Shown piece after piece: positions 45,618 to 54,021 of a DNA stretch of 64,000 bases. The stretch covers positions 558,001-622,000 of the forward strand of contig NZ_JBKBEU010000001.1 of the NCBI RefSeq assembly GCF_047372505.1, read 5' to 3'. Under the pieces are notes generated by a model. That model did no database searches. It worked only from the letters and a program-made list of their open reading frames with translations, and was not told where the DNA came from. Source of the DNA: Phaeobacter cretensis. Its GTDB lineage: Bacteria > Pseudomonadota > Alphaproteobacteria > Rhodobacterales > Rhodobacteraceae. The translations under genes and the position numbers were made by a program. Within the stretch, counting starts at the first letter, position 1. Each line of letters opens with the position of its first letter.

Positions 45618-45842
45618 ATGACCTATATGGACGACAGCTTCCGCTCCGCCGCTTGCAAGACCCCAGCACCACGTCGTTCGGTTCTGGGCGCAATCGTTCA
45701 GCGCCTCGCAATCTGGCGCGAACGTCGGATGCTTGGACAGCTCGACCAGACTGCCCTAGATGATATGGGCATCAGAAAAGACCAGGCGGAAGCAGAAGCC
45801 CGCCGCCCCATCTGGGATGCGCCGAGCAACTGGCGCCAGTAA
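45618..45842 (+). CDS. DUF1127 (YjiS-like) small protein
   Basis: A 74-aa protein starting MTYMDDSFRSAACKTPAPRR. The DUF1127 core IWRERRMLGQLDQTALDDMGI followed by RKDQAEAEARRP is clear. Family members are short arginine-rich proteins, some of which bind RNA or affect phosphate and motility gene expression in alphaproteobacteria; the roles differ between species. It is divergent from the LysR gene and ends in a good hairpin terminator at 45886-45910. A single start is supported by an AAGGA ribosome site. Confidence 0.9.
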   Translation: MTYMDDSFRSAACKTPAPRRSVLGAIVQRLAIWRERRMLGQLDQTALDDMGIRKDQAEAEARRPIWDAPSNWRQ

Positions 45843-45885
45843 GCGCGACACACACGCGTCCAGCCAAAGCTGAATAAAGAACACC

Positions 45886-45910
45886 AAAAGGTCCGCTACG
45901 CGGGCCTTCT
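45886..45910. terminator. Terminator between DUF1127 gene and EamA fragment
   Basis: AAGGTCCGC (45888-45896) and GCGGGCCTT (45900-45908) form a 9-bp stem with one G-T pair around a TAC loop. T-rich flanks on both strands make it bidirectional. It closes the DUF1127 transcript. Confidence 0.7.
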
Positions 45911-45912
45911 TC

Positions 45913-46137
45913 TCATTGAGATACACTTAAATAGGAATTTGCGTTTGCTGGAGTATATCCAAGCCAAACCATGTAAAAACAGATCGGTATCAGGGCCAAA
46001 GTAGATCGCCAGAACATTATCGAACCAATCGGAACACTGTGAGGCGCGCCGTGGATAGCCGCAGACATCGCCGTCATCAAGAAAGCCGCTAAAAGACGCA
46101 GGGCGATCCCTTGCACGAGAGTGTTGTGGGAGAACAT
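45913..46137 (-). pseudogene. Truncated EamA/DMT transporter fragment
   Basis: A minus-strand frame of about 74 aa starting MFSHNTLVQGIALRLLAAFL. It contains LRLLAAFLMTAMSAAIHGA and then VPIGSIMFWRSTLALIPICFY, the first two membrane segments of a DMT-type permease (usual form ..RxxxALxPIxxYM). After YMVWLGYTPA it runs into an unrelated tail and a stop, so about 75 percent of a normal 300-aa carrier is missing. It is most simply a deletion remnant. A real two-helix peptide is less likely. Confidence 0.6.
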
Positions 46138-46410
46138 GACATCAGCATACGGCATTCCCTGAAAACAGTAGCAACTCAAACTCGCCGGAAAGATGCAATT
46201 GGCCTGTAAAAACCACTCTTGCTTTGCAGTTATTGCCCTTTGGACCTTAGTAAGCCGTCAGACATAGGCTTTTTGTCGATAATTGCGCCGAAACTTTGAT
46301 CTACAGGCTTGAACCATGCCCGACTTCACCCGATATTTGCGGGGAAGGCCAGTTCTCTGCACGCAGCAGGGAAGCTGCGCGAGGGAGTTTAATGACGGAG
46401 ACCATGATAC
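46138..46410. promoter_or_regulatory. Upstream region of Bax-inhibitor-1 gene
   Basis: About 270 bases between the EamA fragment and the BI-1 gene. No gene is seen. A ribosome-site-like GAGGGAG lies at 46381-46387, 24 bases before the ATG. The stretch must hold the BI-1 promoter. Confidence 0.4.
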
Positions 46411-47187
46411 ATGGCACAGTTTGACACCATCCGGTCCGCTGCAGGCGCACGCACTGCCGAGATCGATGCGGGCCTACGCGCCCATATGAACAAGGTCTAC
46501 GGCACTATGGCCGTAGGGACATTCATCACCTTTCTGGCAGCTTGGGCTGTATCCGGCCTGGCTGTCACAAGCGACCCAGCCAATGCCGCAGCTCAGCTGA
46601 GCGCGGATAAATATCTGACCAGCATCGGCTATGCGCTTTATGCCTCGCCTTTGAAGTGGGTCATCATGTTTGCGCCGCTGGCCTTTGTCTTTGGCATCGG
46701 CGCTGCTGCAAACCGCATGTCCGCGGCTGGCGTTCAGCTGCTGTTCTATGTCTTTGCAACCGTTATGGGCCTGTCGATCAGCTCGATCTTCCTCGTCTTT
46801 ACTGGTGAGAGCATTGTACAGGTGTTCCTGATCACCTCCATCGCCTTTGCAGGTCTGTCACTGGTAGGCTACACCACCAAGAAAGACCTGTCCGGCATGG
46901 GTGCCTTCCTGATCATGGGCCTCATCGGCCTGATCGTGGCCTCGATCGTGAACATCTTCCTCGCCTCCTCGGCGATGGCGTTTGCAATCTCGGTGATCGG
47001 TGTGCTGATCTTTGCAGGCCTCACCGCCTATGACACCCAGCGGATCAAGAACGAATATCTGCAGATGGCCCATTCTGGTGATCAAGAATGGCTTGCCAAG
47101 TCTGCGATCATGGGCGCCCTCAGCCTTTATCTGGATTTCATCAACATGTTCATGATGCTGCTCCAGCTGCTTGGAAACCGCGAATAA
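46411..47187 (+). CDS. Bax inhibitor-1/YccA-family membrane protein
   Basis: A 258-aa protein starting MAQFDTIRSAAGARTAEIDA. Seven hydrophobic segments are visible; the central part contains FYVFATVMGLSISSIFLVFT and the C-terminal half FAGLTAYDTQRIKNEYL and MGALSLYLDFINMFMMLLQL, the TMBIM/BI-1 signatures. Bacterial BI-1 (YetJ type) acts as a pH-sensitive calcium leak channel, while YccA and YbhL modulate FtsH or are uncharacterised. It is followed by a strong terminator. The length matches YbhL-type homologues. Confidence 0.92.
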   Translation: MAQFDTIRSAAGARTAEIDAGLRAHMNKVYGTMAVGTFITFLAAWAVSGLAVTSDPANAAAQLSADKYLTSIGYALYASPLKWVIMFAPLAFVFGIGAAANRMSAAGVQLLFYVFATVMGLSISSIFLVFTGESIVQVFLITSIAFAGLSLVGYTTKKDLSGMGAFLIMGLIGLIVASIVNIFLASSAMAFAISVIGVLIFAGLTAYDTQRIKNEYLQMAHSGDQEWLAKSAIMGALSLYLDFINMFMMLLQLLGNRE

Positions 47188-47217
47188 CGCACCTCTTTCC
47201 AATCAAAAGCACAAACG

Positions 47218-47250
47218 GGGCGGATCACAGCGATCCGCCCTTTTTCTTTT
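47218..47250 (+). terminator. Terminator after BI-1 gene
   Basis: GGGCGGATC (47218-47226) pairs with GATCCGCCC (47232-47240) around a 5-base loop, followed by TTTTTCTTTT. A textbook rho-independent terminator 31 bases after the stop. Confidence 0.9.
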
Positions 47251-47321
47251 GCGAAACACGAATCCGAGACCCTATGCGGTCACCCCACGCACAACACCGA
47301 TATAACTGATTTGAGACCACC

Positions 47322-47795
47322 ATGGATTTGATCGACATTCACCCCAAGGAAGCCCGCCGGCTTATTCCGCTCCTGCAGGGCCTGCATGCCCTACACGTGG
47401 CCCATCAACCTGCGCGCTACCCTGCAGAGCCAAATGACGCGACATTGGCCCAATGGCTGGAAAACTGGCTAAGCAACGAGAGCCTGACAGCGCGCGCGGC
47501 TGTTAGCCCCCAAGGCAGTGTTATGGGCTATATGATCTACGGGATAGAGGAGCGGCCAGCCATCCCAGTTCGGACAGGCGAAACCCGCGCCATGCTGCAT
47601 CATATTGCTGTTGCCGACTGCTGGCAAAGGATGGGCGTGGGAACCGCCCTAATCATGGATATGAAACGCGCTGTGGCTGCCAAAGGTATCAACGTGATTG
47701 CGACCACCTACGCCCCATTCAACACCGCCTCAGCGGCGCTGATGGCGCGTATGGGGTTGCTACCGGTTATGGTTACAGCGGAATTGCGCAGCTAA
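47322..47795 (+). CDS. GNAT-family N-acetyltransferase
   Basis: A 157-aa GNAT protein starting MDLIDIHPKEARRLIPLLQG. It shows SVMGYMIYGIEERPAIPVRT as the central strand and HHIAVADCWQRMGVGTALIMDMKR as the acetyl-CoA-binding motif A (RMGVGTAL equals Q/RxxGxG/A). The C-terminal AALMARMGLLPV fits motif B. The substrate is unknown. It lies between two terminators, so it is an independent unit. A short SD-like context is present before ATG 47322. Confidence 0.85.
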   Translation: MDLIDIHPKEARRLIPLLQGLHALHVAHQPARYPAEPNDATLAQWLENWLSNESLTARAAVSPQGSVMGYMIYGIEERPAIPVRTGETRAMLHHIAVADCWQRMGVGTALIMDMKRAVAAKGINVIATTYAPFNTASAALMARMGLLPVMVTAELRS

Positions 47796-48092
47796 GGGCC
47801 CTGCGCGAGCCGTGATCCGCAAAATGGAAAGCAGGAGGCAGCCCCACCGCCGCCTCCTGCTCTGGTCGCTCCCCCGAACGACCTGTGGTGCCGTGACGTT
47901 CCGAGGCCTCGCGCTTCTGGCTTGGCAACCCGGGTCCACTCTCTCACCCACTTCCTGAAATCACTTTTCGCGGTGAAATATGGCAATTCCGGGCCAAAGC
48001 CACGGCGCTTCCGTGCTTTCGTTTACCCAATTTTAATAAAATGCGCTCGGCATCAAGTTTTGCCCCGGCGATCACCCAGGCGACTGAAAACG
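47796..48092. other. Gap with structured sequence before rpmG terminator
   Basis: About 300 bases with no supported protein gene. The left part contains a minus-strand terminator (47825-47860) that no known gene needs, since rpmG has its own. Additional small stems (GGTCG/CGACC near 47870; GAGGCCTC near 47908) lie upstream of it on that strand. A small RNA on the minus strand is therefore possible. Confidence 0.4.
47825..47860 (-). terminator. Orphan minus-strand terminator
   Basis: GCAGGAGGC (47831-47839) pairs with GCCTCCTGC (47852-47860), a 9-bp perfect stem with a 12-base loop. On the minus strand it is followed by TTTCCATTTT. It lies between the plus-strand GNAT gene and the rpmG terminator, so its transcript is unidentified. 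Confidence 0.6.
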
Positions 48093-48122
48093 AAAAAGGG
48101 CCGCACCCTGGTGCGACCCTTT
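48093..48122 (-). terminator. Terminator after rpmG
   Basis: AAAGGG and CGCACC pair with GGTGCG and CCCTTT around a CT loop with one mismatch, followed on the minus strand by TTTTT. It is 63 bases after the rpmG stop. Confidence 0.8.
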
Positions 48123-48184
48123 CTATCTACTGTCCCGAAAATCGGGTTGATACCGCGGCCAGAGGCTGCGCGATATCGTGAGGC

Positions 48185-48352
48185 TTATTTGATTTTGCCT
48201 TCTTTGTATTCAACGTGCTTGCGCACGACCGGATCGTACTTACGCACAACCATTTTCTCGGTCATGGTACGTGCGTTTTTCTTGGTCACGTAGAAGTGGC
48301 CCGTGCCCGCGGTCGAGTTCAGGCGGATCTTGATTGTGGTCGGCTTCGCCAT
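48185..48352 (-). CDS. rpmG: 50S ribosomal protein L33
   Basis: A 55-aa protein starting MAKPTTIKIRLNSTAGTGHF. The sequence ends RKHVEYKEGKIK and matches proteobacterial L33 of the cysteine-free (zinc-independent) type. It belongs to the large ribosomal subunit near the E site. The gene is a single unit: a terminator follows, and rnpB lies upstream on the same strand with a 109-base gap. It was found by reading the sequence because it is shorter than most listed frames. Confidence 0.97.
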   Translation of the reverse strand: MAKPTTIKIRLNSTAGTGHFYVTKKNARTMTEKMVVRKYDPVVRKHVEYKEGKIK

Positions 48353-48461
48353 GGTATTCTCCTGCGTCCGAAAAGGCAGGGGCCTCTCGGTAAATTCCTA
48401 TATGAGCGTGCGCTTTTACCTGCACCACCCCTCGAGTCAATAGGATTCGAGGGGTTATTTT

Positions 48462-48882
48462 GCGCAGAGGGCCTGTAAGCCGGATTTTGTTCCAGAGCCA
48501 AGGCTCCTTCGACGACCATTCATCTAGGATGCGCATTACTGCGCACCTCCAGCTGCCAACCCGACCCCTCTTGGCCAAAACATGCCTAGCGGCGGTATCG
48601 GCTTGCACCGACCGGCCCGCGCGGGGGTCCTATTTGGCATTGCTCCCGGTGGGGCTTGCCATGCCGCCCCTGTTGCCAGCGGCGCGGTGGGCTCTTACCC
48701 CACCGTTTCACCCTTACCCACGCGGGACCGTCTGCTAGGCAGGCGCACGCGGGCGGTCTGTTTTCTGTGGCGCTCTCCGTCAGATCGCTCTGCCCGGGCG
48801 TTACCCGGCACCGTCGTTTTGTAGAGTCCGGACTTTCCTCGCGACACCTTGCGGCATCCCGCGGCCATCCAGCCCTCTGCGC
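48462..48882 (-). ncRNA. rnpB: RNase P RNA (A type)
   Basis: The catalytic RNA that trims tRNA 5' leaders. The minus strand contains the hallmark P4 element GAGGAAAGTCCGGACTC near the 5' end, and the 3' end reads GAACAAAATCCGGCTTACAG, the other half of P4. The terminal P1 helix pairs GCGCAGAGGGC (minus-strand start at 48882) with GCCCTCTGCGC (ending at 48462), a perfect 11-bp match that sets both boundaries within a few bases. The length of about 421 nt fits alphaproteobacteria. Confidence 0.95.
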
Positions 48883-48998
48883 GGTGACTGGCCTAGAAAC
48901 AACCACACCCGACGTCAAGCGGATAATGCCATCGTCACAGGGTGTTGCCACTGTTGGCTAACTGCATTCAGCATTGCATGGCTAAGCGCCACAAGCCG

Positions 48999-49703
48999 TT
49001 ACGCTTGGGCTACTGGCGGCAAAAGCGGCAGCAGATCCTTGCGCGTCAATGGTCCGCGCTGCCAGGGGCAAAACCTAAGCCTTATGGCATTCAATAGCGC
49101 TGCATCATCTACATCCGCGGTGAAACCGCGCTCACGCACAAGGCGGCGGAACAGATCCATACTCACATCGATCTCTTGCGCGTGCTGTGCAGGGCATACC
49201 GATTCGCTGAGGCCCTGTCGGGCCAAGCGCTCCCAGTCAAAGCGTGGTCCGGGGTCAAATTTGCGCCCAGGTGCCATGCAGGAGTGCCCAATGACCCCAC
49301 TGGGTGAGATATCCCAACGTGACAGCACTCCGTGCAACAACTCTTCCAAACGCGCCATCTGCGGGGCCGAAAACGGGTGATTGCCACGATTGTCCAGCTC
49401 AATACCTATGGAACGGGAATTGATATCATCCTGCCCGCACCACTCTCCGGCTCCGGCATGCCAGGCGCGTTCCGCCTCGCGGACCATCTGCCAGAGTCTG
49501 CCATCAGAGCCGATCAGGTAATGGGCTGAGACTTCGTACTGCGGATCACAGAGCCGTTCCAGCGCGGCACTGGCACTGTCCATCGCGGTATAATGCAACA
49601 CAACCAAATGCGGTCGCAGATCATCACGGCGCGCACCGAAATTAGGGCTTGGATGCCAGATTGCACCCTGCCCTTCTTGGGTATTCTCTGGTCGGTTATA
49701 CAT
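48999..49703 (-). CDS. N-acetylmuramoyl-L-alanine amidase, AmiD/AmpD type
   Basis: A 234-aa zinc amidase that cuts the amide bond between MurNAc and L-Ala in peptidoglycan. It starts MYNRPENTQEGQGAIWHPSP. Zinc and catalytic residues: HLVVLHYTAMDS (His), SIGIELDN (Glu) and GHSCMAPGRKFDPG (His and Asp). No signal peptide is visible, so it may act on recycled muropeptides in the cytoplasm, like AmpD, rather than as lipoprotein AmiD. The long upstream frame is antisense to the lipoprotein gene and is ignored. The Excalibur lipoprotein gene ends 17 bases upstream. Confidence 0.9.
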   Translation of the reverse strand: MYNRPENTQEGQGAIWHPSPNFGARRDDLRPHLVVLHYTAMDSASAALERLCDPQYEVSAHYLIGSDGRLWQMVREAERAWHAGAGEWCGQDDINSRSIGIELDNRGNHPFSAPQMARLEELLHGVLSRWDISPSGVIGHSCMAPGRKFDPGPRFDWERLARQGLSESVCPAQHAQEIDVSMDLFRRLVRERGFTADVDDAALLNAIRLRFCPWQRGPLTRKDLLPLLPPVAQA

Positions 49704-49719
49704 GTGGCCGCTCCGGGCC

Positions 49720-50490
49720 TTAGTTCTGCAGCGCAAGCCGATATGGCGCCGGATCCCAGCCGCACGCGTAGCCATCCCCATCGGGATCAAGCGCTTGCCG
49801 GTCACGTTTCGGGCCACCGGCCTGAAGGAAAGCAATCTGGGCAAGCTCGGGCGACGTAAAGCCCGCGCAATTGCGCGAGGATCGCGCTGCCAGATTGATA
49901 CCGGAGCGCGAATAGACACGCTGCCCACGGGGGTTGGAGGTGCTCAGCGCATAGCGCACGATATTGGGGTCACGGCTGCCACTGCGCGTGGGCACAGCCG
50001 TCGGACTGACCACCTGATATTGTGCACGTTGACGGGCCAGACGGTCGGCATCACTTTCGATGCTCTGGCGTGATGACACAGCATCAAAGTCGTTCTCATC
50101 CGAAATGTTCGGATTGCCAACCAGTGCCGGAGCCGGATTAGACGGGCTTGCCTCGATCGGCGCGGTGCCGGAATTGCCGTTTGCGGCAGCCAATGCAGCA
50201 GCCGTTTCGCGCGCGATATCACTGCTGCCGCCGGACGATGCCAGCGTCCCTGCCCCCGTACTACGTGCCGCCACCCGTGGGGCTGGTTGCACATTGCGCG
50301 GTAGCGGTTCACTAGCGACGCGCACCGGCGGCACCAATGGATCACCATTGATCGTCGTTCCCGTTGCAGGCGCTCCGTCAAAGGGGCTGGAGCCGAACCC
50401 GGCCTCAGGACCGCTATCAGGCACCTGTGGCTGGCATGCGGCCAGCAGGACTAGGCTGCTGGTCGCCAGAATGGACCGGAATGCACGCAT
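49720..50490 (-). CDS. Lipoprotein with C-terminal Excalibur-like calcium motif
   Basis: A protein of about 256 aa starting MRAFRSILATSSLVLLAACQ. The lipobox LAAC is clear. A long low-complexity region rich in Ala, Gly, Ser and Pro follows (about residues 30-190). The C terminus has NCAGFTSPELAQIAFLQAGG and DPDGDGYACGWDP, the Excalibur-type pattern with a DxDxDGxxC calcium loop and paired cysteines. Such domains occur in cell-envelope and nuclease proteins. Together with the amidase downstream on the same strand it suggests an envelope-related pair, but the role is unknown. Confidence 0.8.
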   Translation of the reverse strand: MRAFRSILATSSLVLLAACQPQVPDSGPEAGFGSSPFDGAPATGTTINGDPLVPPVRVASEPLPRNVQPAPRVAARSTGAGTLASSGGSSDIARETAAALAAANGNSGTAPIEASPSNPAPALVGNPNISDENDFDAVSSRQSIESDADRLARQRAQYQVVSPTAVPTRSGSRDPNIVRYALSTSNPRGQRVYSRSGINLAARSSRNCAGFTSPELAQIAFLQAGGPKRDRQALDPDGDGYACGWDPAPYRLALQN

Positions 50491-50529
50491 CATCACCACC
50501 TGTTGGTTCTGCTCAGATCAGAAAAAGGT

Positions 50530-52017
50530 TTACCACCATTGCCCAGGCTTGGCCACAAAACCCGCAGCGCTTTCCAGCGCATAGGCTGTATTCAGCAGAT
50601 CGCCCTCTTCCCAAGGGCGGCCAATAAGCTGTAGCCCCAATGGCAAGCCCTGTGCATCCACGCCAGTCGGCACTGAAACACCGGGAAGACCGGCAAGATT
50701 CACCGTGACCGTAAAGACGTCATTTAGATACATCTGAACAGGATCGGCATCCGTCATCTCACCCAGACCGAAGGCTGCGGAGGGCGTTGCCGGGGTTAGA
50801 ATCGCATCGATACCTTGGGAAAAGACGTCCTCAAAATCCTTCTTGATCAAAGTACGGACTTTGCGGGCACGGTTATAATATGCGTCGTAGAAACCGGCTG
50901 AAAGCACATAGGTGCCAACCATGACACGGCGTTGAACTTCGTGACCGAAGCCTGCGGCGCGGGTTTTCTCATACATCTCGGTGATGCCATCACCGGCTTC
51001 CAATGCAGCGCGCTGACCATAGCGCACACCGTCATACCGGGCGAGGTTCGACGAAGCTTCTGCTGGTGCGATCACATAATAGGCAGGCAGCGCATATTTG
51101 GTATGTGGCAGTGAGATATCAACGATCTCGGCGCCCGCAGCGCGCAGCATTTCAGCACCTTCGGACCAGAGTTTTTCGATCTCCCCCGGCATGCCGTCCA
51201 TACGGTATTCGCGCGGAATACCGATTTTCTTGCCTTTGATGTCGCCGGTCAGCATCGCTTCGAAGTTTGGCACCGCCAGATCGGCGCTGGTGCTGTCCTT
51301 GGGATCGTGGCCACACATGGCTTCCAACATCATTGCCGCGTCACGCACCGATTTGGTCATCGGGCCTGCCTGATCCAGCGAGGAGGCAAAGGCCACCACA
51401 CCCCAGCGCGAGCAGCGACCGTAGGTGGGTTTAATACCGGTGATACCGGTAAAGGCCGCGGGCTGGCGAATCGAGCCGCCGGTATCCGTACCTGTCGCCG
51501 CCAGACAAAGATCTGCCGCCACAGCCGCTGCCGATCCACCCGAGGATCCGCCGGGCGTCAGCGCCGCGTCATCTGCATTGCGTCGCCAAGGGCTGACAAC
51601 GTCGCCATAGGCAGAGGTTTCATTTGACGAGCCCATGGCGAACTCATCCATGTTCAGCTTGCCCAGCATAACCGAGCCCGCGTCCGCCAACTGCTGCGAC
51701 ACCGTGGATTCATATTCAGGCTTGAACCCGTGAAGGATCTTGGAAGCGGCCTGCGAGGCGACGCCCTTGGTGCAGAAAAGATCCTTGATGCCGATGGGCA
51801 GGCCACACATTGCCGGAGCATCACCCTCCCGGATGCGTGCATCAGCTGCCTTGGCACGTTCCAGCGCAATTTCAGGCGTCTTGTGAACAAAGGCATTCAA
51901 TGCCCCAGCAGCGTCGATAGCTGTCAGACAGGCCTCGGTCAGTTCTACCGATGTAGTCTCGCCTTTGCGCAGTGCATCACGTGCATCGGACAATGTGAGT
52001 TTGTTGAGTTCAGTCAT
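50530..52017 (-). CDS. gatA: Glutamyl-tRNA(Gln)/aspartyl-tRNA(Asn) amidotransferase subunit A
   Basis: A 495-aa amidase subunit of GatCAB, which amidates misacylated Glu-tRNA(Gln) or Asp-tRNA(Asn). It starts MTELNKLTLSDARDALRKGE. The amidase signature is intact: GGSSGGSAAAVAADLCLAA and TDTGGSIRQPAAF hold the Ser-cis-Ser pair, and VALGIKDLF-type lysine appears in GLPIGIKDLFCT. It lies 3 bases after gatC on the same strand, so the two are translationally coupled. gatB is not in the window. Confidence 0.96.
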   Translation of the reverse strand: MTELNKLTLSDARDALRKGETTSVELTEACLTAIDAAGALNAFVHKTPEIALERAKAADARIREGDAPAMCGLPIGIKDLFCTKGVASQAASKILHGFKPEYESTVSQQLADAGSVMLGKLNMDEFAMGSSNETSAYGDVVSPWRRNADDAALTPGGSSGGSAAAVAADLCLAATGTDTGGSIRQPAAFTGITGIKPTYGRCSRWGVVAFASSLDQAGPMTKSVRDAAMMLEAMCGHDPKDSTSADLAVPNFEAMLTGDIKGKKIGIPREYRMDGMPGEIEKLWSEGAEMLRAAGAEIVDISLPHTKYALPAYYVIAPAEASSNLARYDGVRYGQRAALEAGDGITEMYEKTRAAGFGHEVQRRVMVGTYVLSAGFYDAYYNRARKVRTLIKKDFEDVFSQGIDAILTPATPSAAFGLGEMTDADPVQMYLNDVFTVTVNLAGLPGVSVPTGVDAQGLPLGLQLIGRPWEEGDLLNTAYALESAAGFVAKPGQWW

Positions 52018-52020
52018 GTC

Positions 52021-52308
52021 TTATTCAACCACCTTGGGCACTGCAAAAAAGCCTTCGCGGGCATCGGGAGCATTGGCCAGGACCTTATCCTGCTGGCTGC
52101 CATCCGTGACTTCATCGATCCGGCGCTTCAGGCGCTGGGGCGTGACGGAGGTCATTGGCTCAACGCCCTCGACATCCACCTCGTTCAGCTGCTCAATAAA
52201 GCCAAGGATTGTGTTGAACTCATCTGCCAGCGCGGGCAGAGCGTCCTCTTCGACCTTGATACGGGCCAGTTTGGCCACCTTGGCGGCGGTGCTTTGGTCA
52301 ATCGACAT
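52021..52308 (-). CDS. gatC: Amidotransferase subunit C
   Basis: A 95-aa GatC subunit starting MSIDQSTAAKVAKLARIKVE. The family pattern ALADEFNTILGFIEQLNEVDVEGVEP is clear, with the C-terminal DAREGFFAVPKVVE wrapping element that contacts GatA. The length is normal. It is immediately upstream of gatA. It stabilises the GatCAB complex. The start was moved four codons into the frame to match the family. Confidence 0.96.
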   Translation of the reverse strand: MSIDQSTAAKVAKLARIKVEEDALPALADEFNTILGFIEQLNEVDVEGVEPMTSVTPQRLKRRIDEVTDGSQQDKVLANAPDAREGFFAVPKVVE

Positions 52309-52464
52309 GGAAACCCTCATCTCGTGTTAAGACGCATTTACCGCCGTGCCGCCGCCGCCGCAAGCCTATGGGAACGCTATTCGAGTTATGGACCCGTTGA
52401 TCGGTGGATTTTTCCCGATGCGGCGATAGTGTGAAGAGACTCAAATCAGCAGGAGAGAAGCACA

Positions 52465-53157
52465 ATGAAGATCATCTGGCTTGGGCATGGCAGTTTTCGT
52501 ATCGAAACCGTGGGGCAGGTTCTGCTGATTGACCCTTGGCTAACCGGCAACCCGATGCTGCAGGGTGACCAGCACAACGAGGCCCTTACCGGCGCAACAC
52601 ATATCATTCTGACTCATGCTCATTTTGACCATGTCATCGATGTGCTCGCATTGGCGCGCCGGTTGGATGTGCCAATTGTGGGCCAATATGATCTGATGGG
52701 CCTCTGGGGAGAGACCGAGGGTGTTACCACAATCGGCTTCAACAAGGGGGGCACGGTCAATCTTGATGGTCCCAAACTGGCGATGGTGCCTGCCTCGCAT
52801 AGCTCAACCTTCTCGACGCAGGACGGGCTGCGCACCGGCGGTACCGAAATTGGCTATATGCTGATGAGCGAGGGCAAGACTGTCTATATCTCCGGTGACA
52901 CCGGCATCATGGCGGATATGGATTGGATGGGTGACTACTACAAACCTGACATCGGCATTCTTAGTGCAGGTGGACATTTTACCATGGATATGGCGCAGGC
53001 GGCCTATGCTGCGAAGAGATATTTCAAGTTCAAGACGTTAATTCCTTGCCACTATCGCACCTTCCCGGTGCTGGAACAAAGCGCTGCAGTACTTACAGAA
53101 TCTCTTCCCGATGTGCAGGTGATCGAGCCTCAGGTTCTGGAAGCGATCGAAGTCTGA
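52465..53157 (+). CDS. UPF0173-type metal-dependent hydrolase
   Basis: A 230-aa metallo-beta-lactamase-fold protein starting MKIIWLGHGSFRIETVGQVL. The metal-binding motif THAHFDH is at residues 50-56, with further ligands in PASHSSTFS, YISGDTGIMADM and LIPCHYRTFP. This matches the UPF0173 family (UlaG-like), whose substrate is not known for most members. It is divergent from gatC across a 156-base gap and convergent with tag. A GGAGAG ribosome site precedes the ATG. Confidence 0.9.
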   Translation: MKIIWLGHGSFRIETVGQVLLIDPWLTGNPMLQGDQHNEALTGATHIILTHAHFDHVIDVLALARRLDVPIVGQYDLMGLWGETEGVTTIGFNKGGTVNLDGPKLAMVPASHSSTFSTQDGLRTGGTEIGYMLMSEGKTVYISGDTGIMADMDWMGDYYKPDIGILSAGGHFTMDMAQAAYAAKRYFKFKTLIPCHYRTFPVLEQSAAVLTESLPDVQVIEPQVLEAIEV

Positions 53158-53286
53158 ACAAATACTCCAGTCCGGACCATGATCTGCGGGACAGATTTGG
53201 TCCCGTTGGACGTGGCACCAGCCCTTCCGGGCCGGTGCTAAAGTCAGATCAAGACACTAATAGTGGCGGTCAAAAAATAAGTTCCA

Positions 53287-53910
53287 TCAAATCGCTATCC
53301 GCAGTGCAGGTGATCTGAAATTTGCCCGCGCCTCAGTCACTTTGGCACGGCAGATGCAATATGTTGCGTGATCATTGACCAGCCCCATTGCCTGCATGAA
53401 GGCAAAACAGGTGGTGGGGCCAACAAATTTCCAGCCACGCTTCTTCAACTCTTTTGACAGCGCTATGGAATGCGGTGTGATAGAGGCCGTTTGAGGCAGC
53501 ACCTGATCATCAGGTCCGGGTTCATATTGCCAGAAAAACGCAGCAAGCGAGCCTTCGGCCTCGACCATTTCCACCGCTCGCATGGCGTTGTTGATCACCG
53601 CCTCGATCTTGCCGCGATGGCGAATGATGCCTGCGTCCTGCAACAGCCGATCCACATCTGCCGGGCCAAAATGGGCGACCTTGGTCCAATCAAAATCGAG
53701 GAAAGCCACACGAAAATTTTCACGCTTGGCCAGAATGGTTCGCCAGCTAAGACCCGATTGAAAGCTCTCTAGGCAGATCTTCTCAAATAGGCGGCGGTCA
53801 TCATCAACGGGGTAGCCCCACTCGTTATCGTGATAGGGTAGAAATTCAGCAACCGATCCGGCCCAACCACAACGCAACTGCCCGTCAGGTGCCAGAAATT
53901 CCTTACTCAT
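53287..53910 (-). CDS. tag: DNA-3-methyladenine glycosylase I
   Basis: A 207-aa DNA repair glycosylase that removes 3-methyladenine. It starts MSKEFLAPDGQLRCGWAGSV. The four zinc ligands of the Tag fold are present: Cys in LRCGWAG, His in LPYHDNEWG, and His and Cys in VNDHATYCICR. The central SFQSGLSWRTILAKRENFR phrase is typical. The length is normal. It ends convergent with the UPF0173 gene, and a GC hairpin lies between them (about 53214-53240). Confidence 0.93.
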   Translation of the reverse strand: MSKEFLAPDGQLRCGWAGSVAEFLPYHDNEWGYPVDDDRRLFEKICLESFQSGLSWRTILAKRENFRVAFLDFDWTKVAHFGPADVDRLLQDAGIIRHRGKIEAVINNAMRAVEMVEAEGSLAAFFWQYEPGPDDQVLPQTASITPHSIALSKELKKRGWKFVGPTTCFAFMQAMGLVNDHATYCICRAKVTEARANFRSPALRIAI

Positions 53911-54021
53911 AGGCCTTTGCCTTTCTGCTAATGCCAATCAGAAACGCTACGCTATGGGCCGCGCTATTGCTGCGTCAAGCACGGGGTTACCCTGCACCTG
54001 ACCATCCCCACCCGCCGCTGA

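Noticed and set aside
48429..48458. CCCCTCGA hairpin downstream of rnpB as its terminator
   Set aside because: The T-rich side is on the plus strand, while rnpB is on the minus strand. It may be a processing structure, but termination is not supported.
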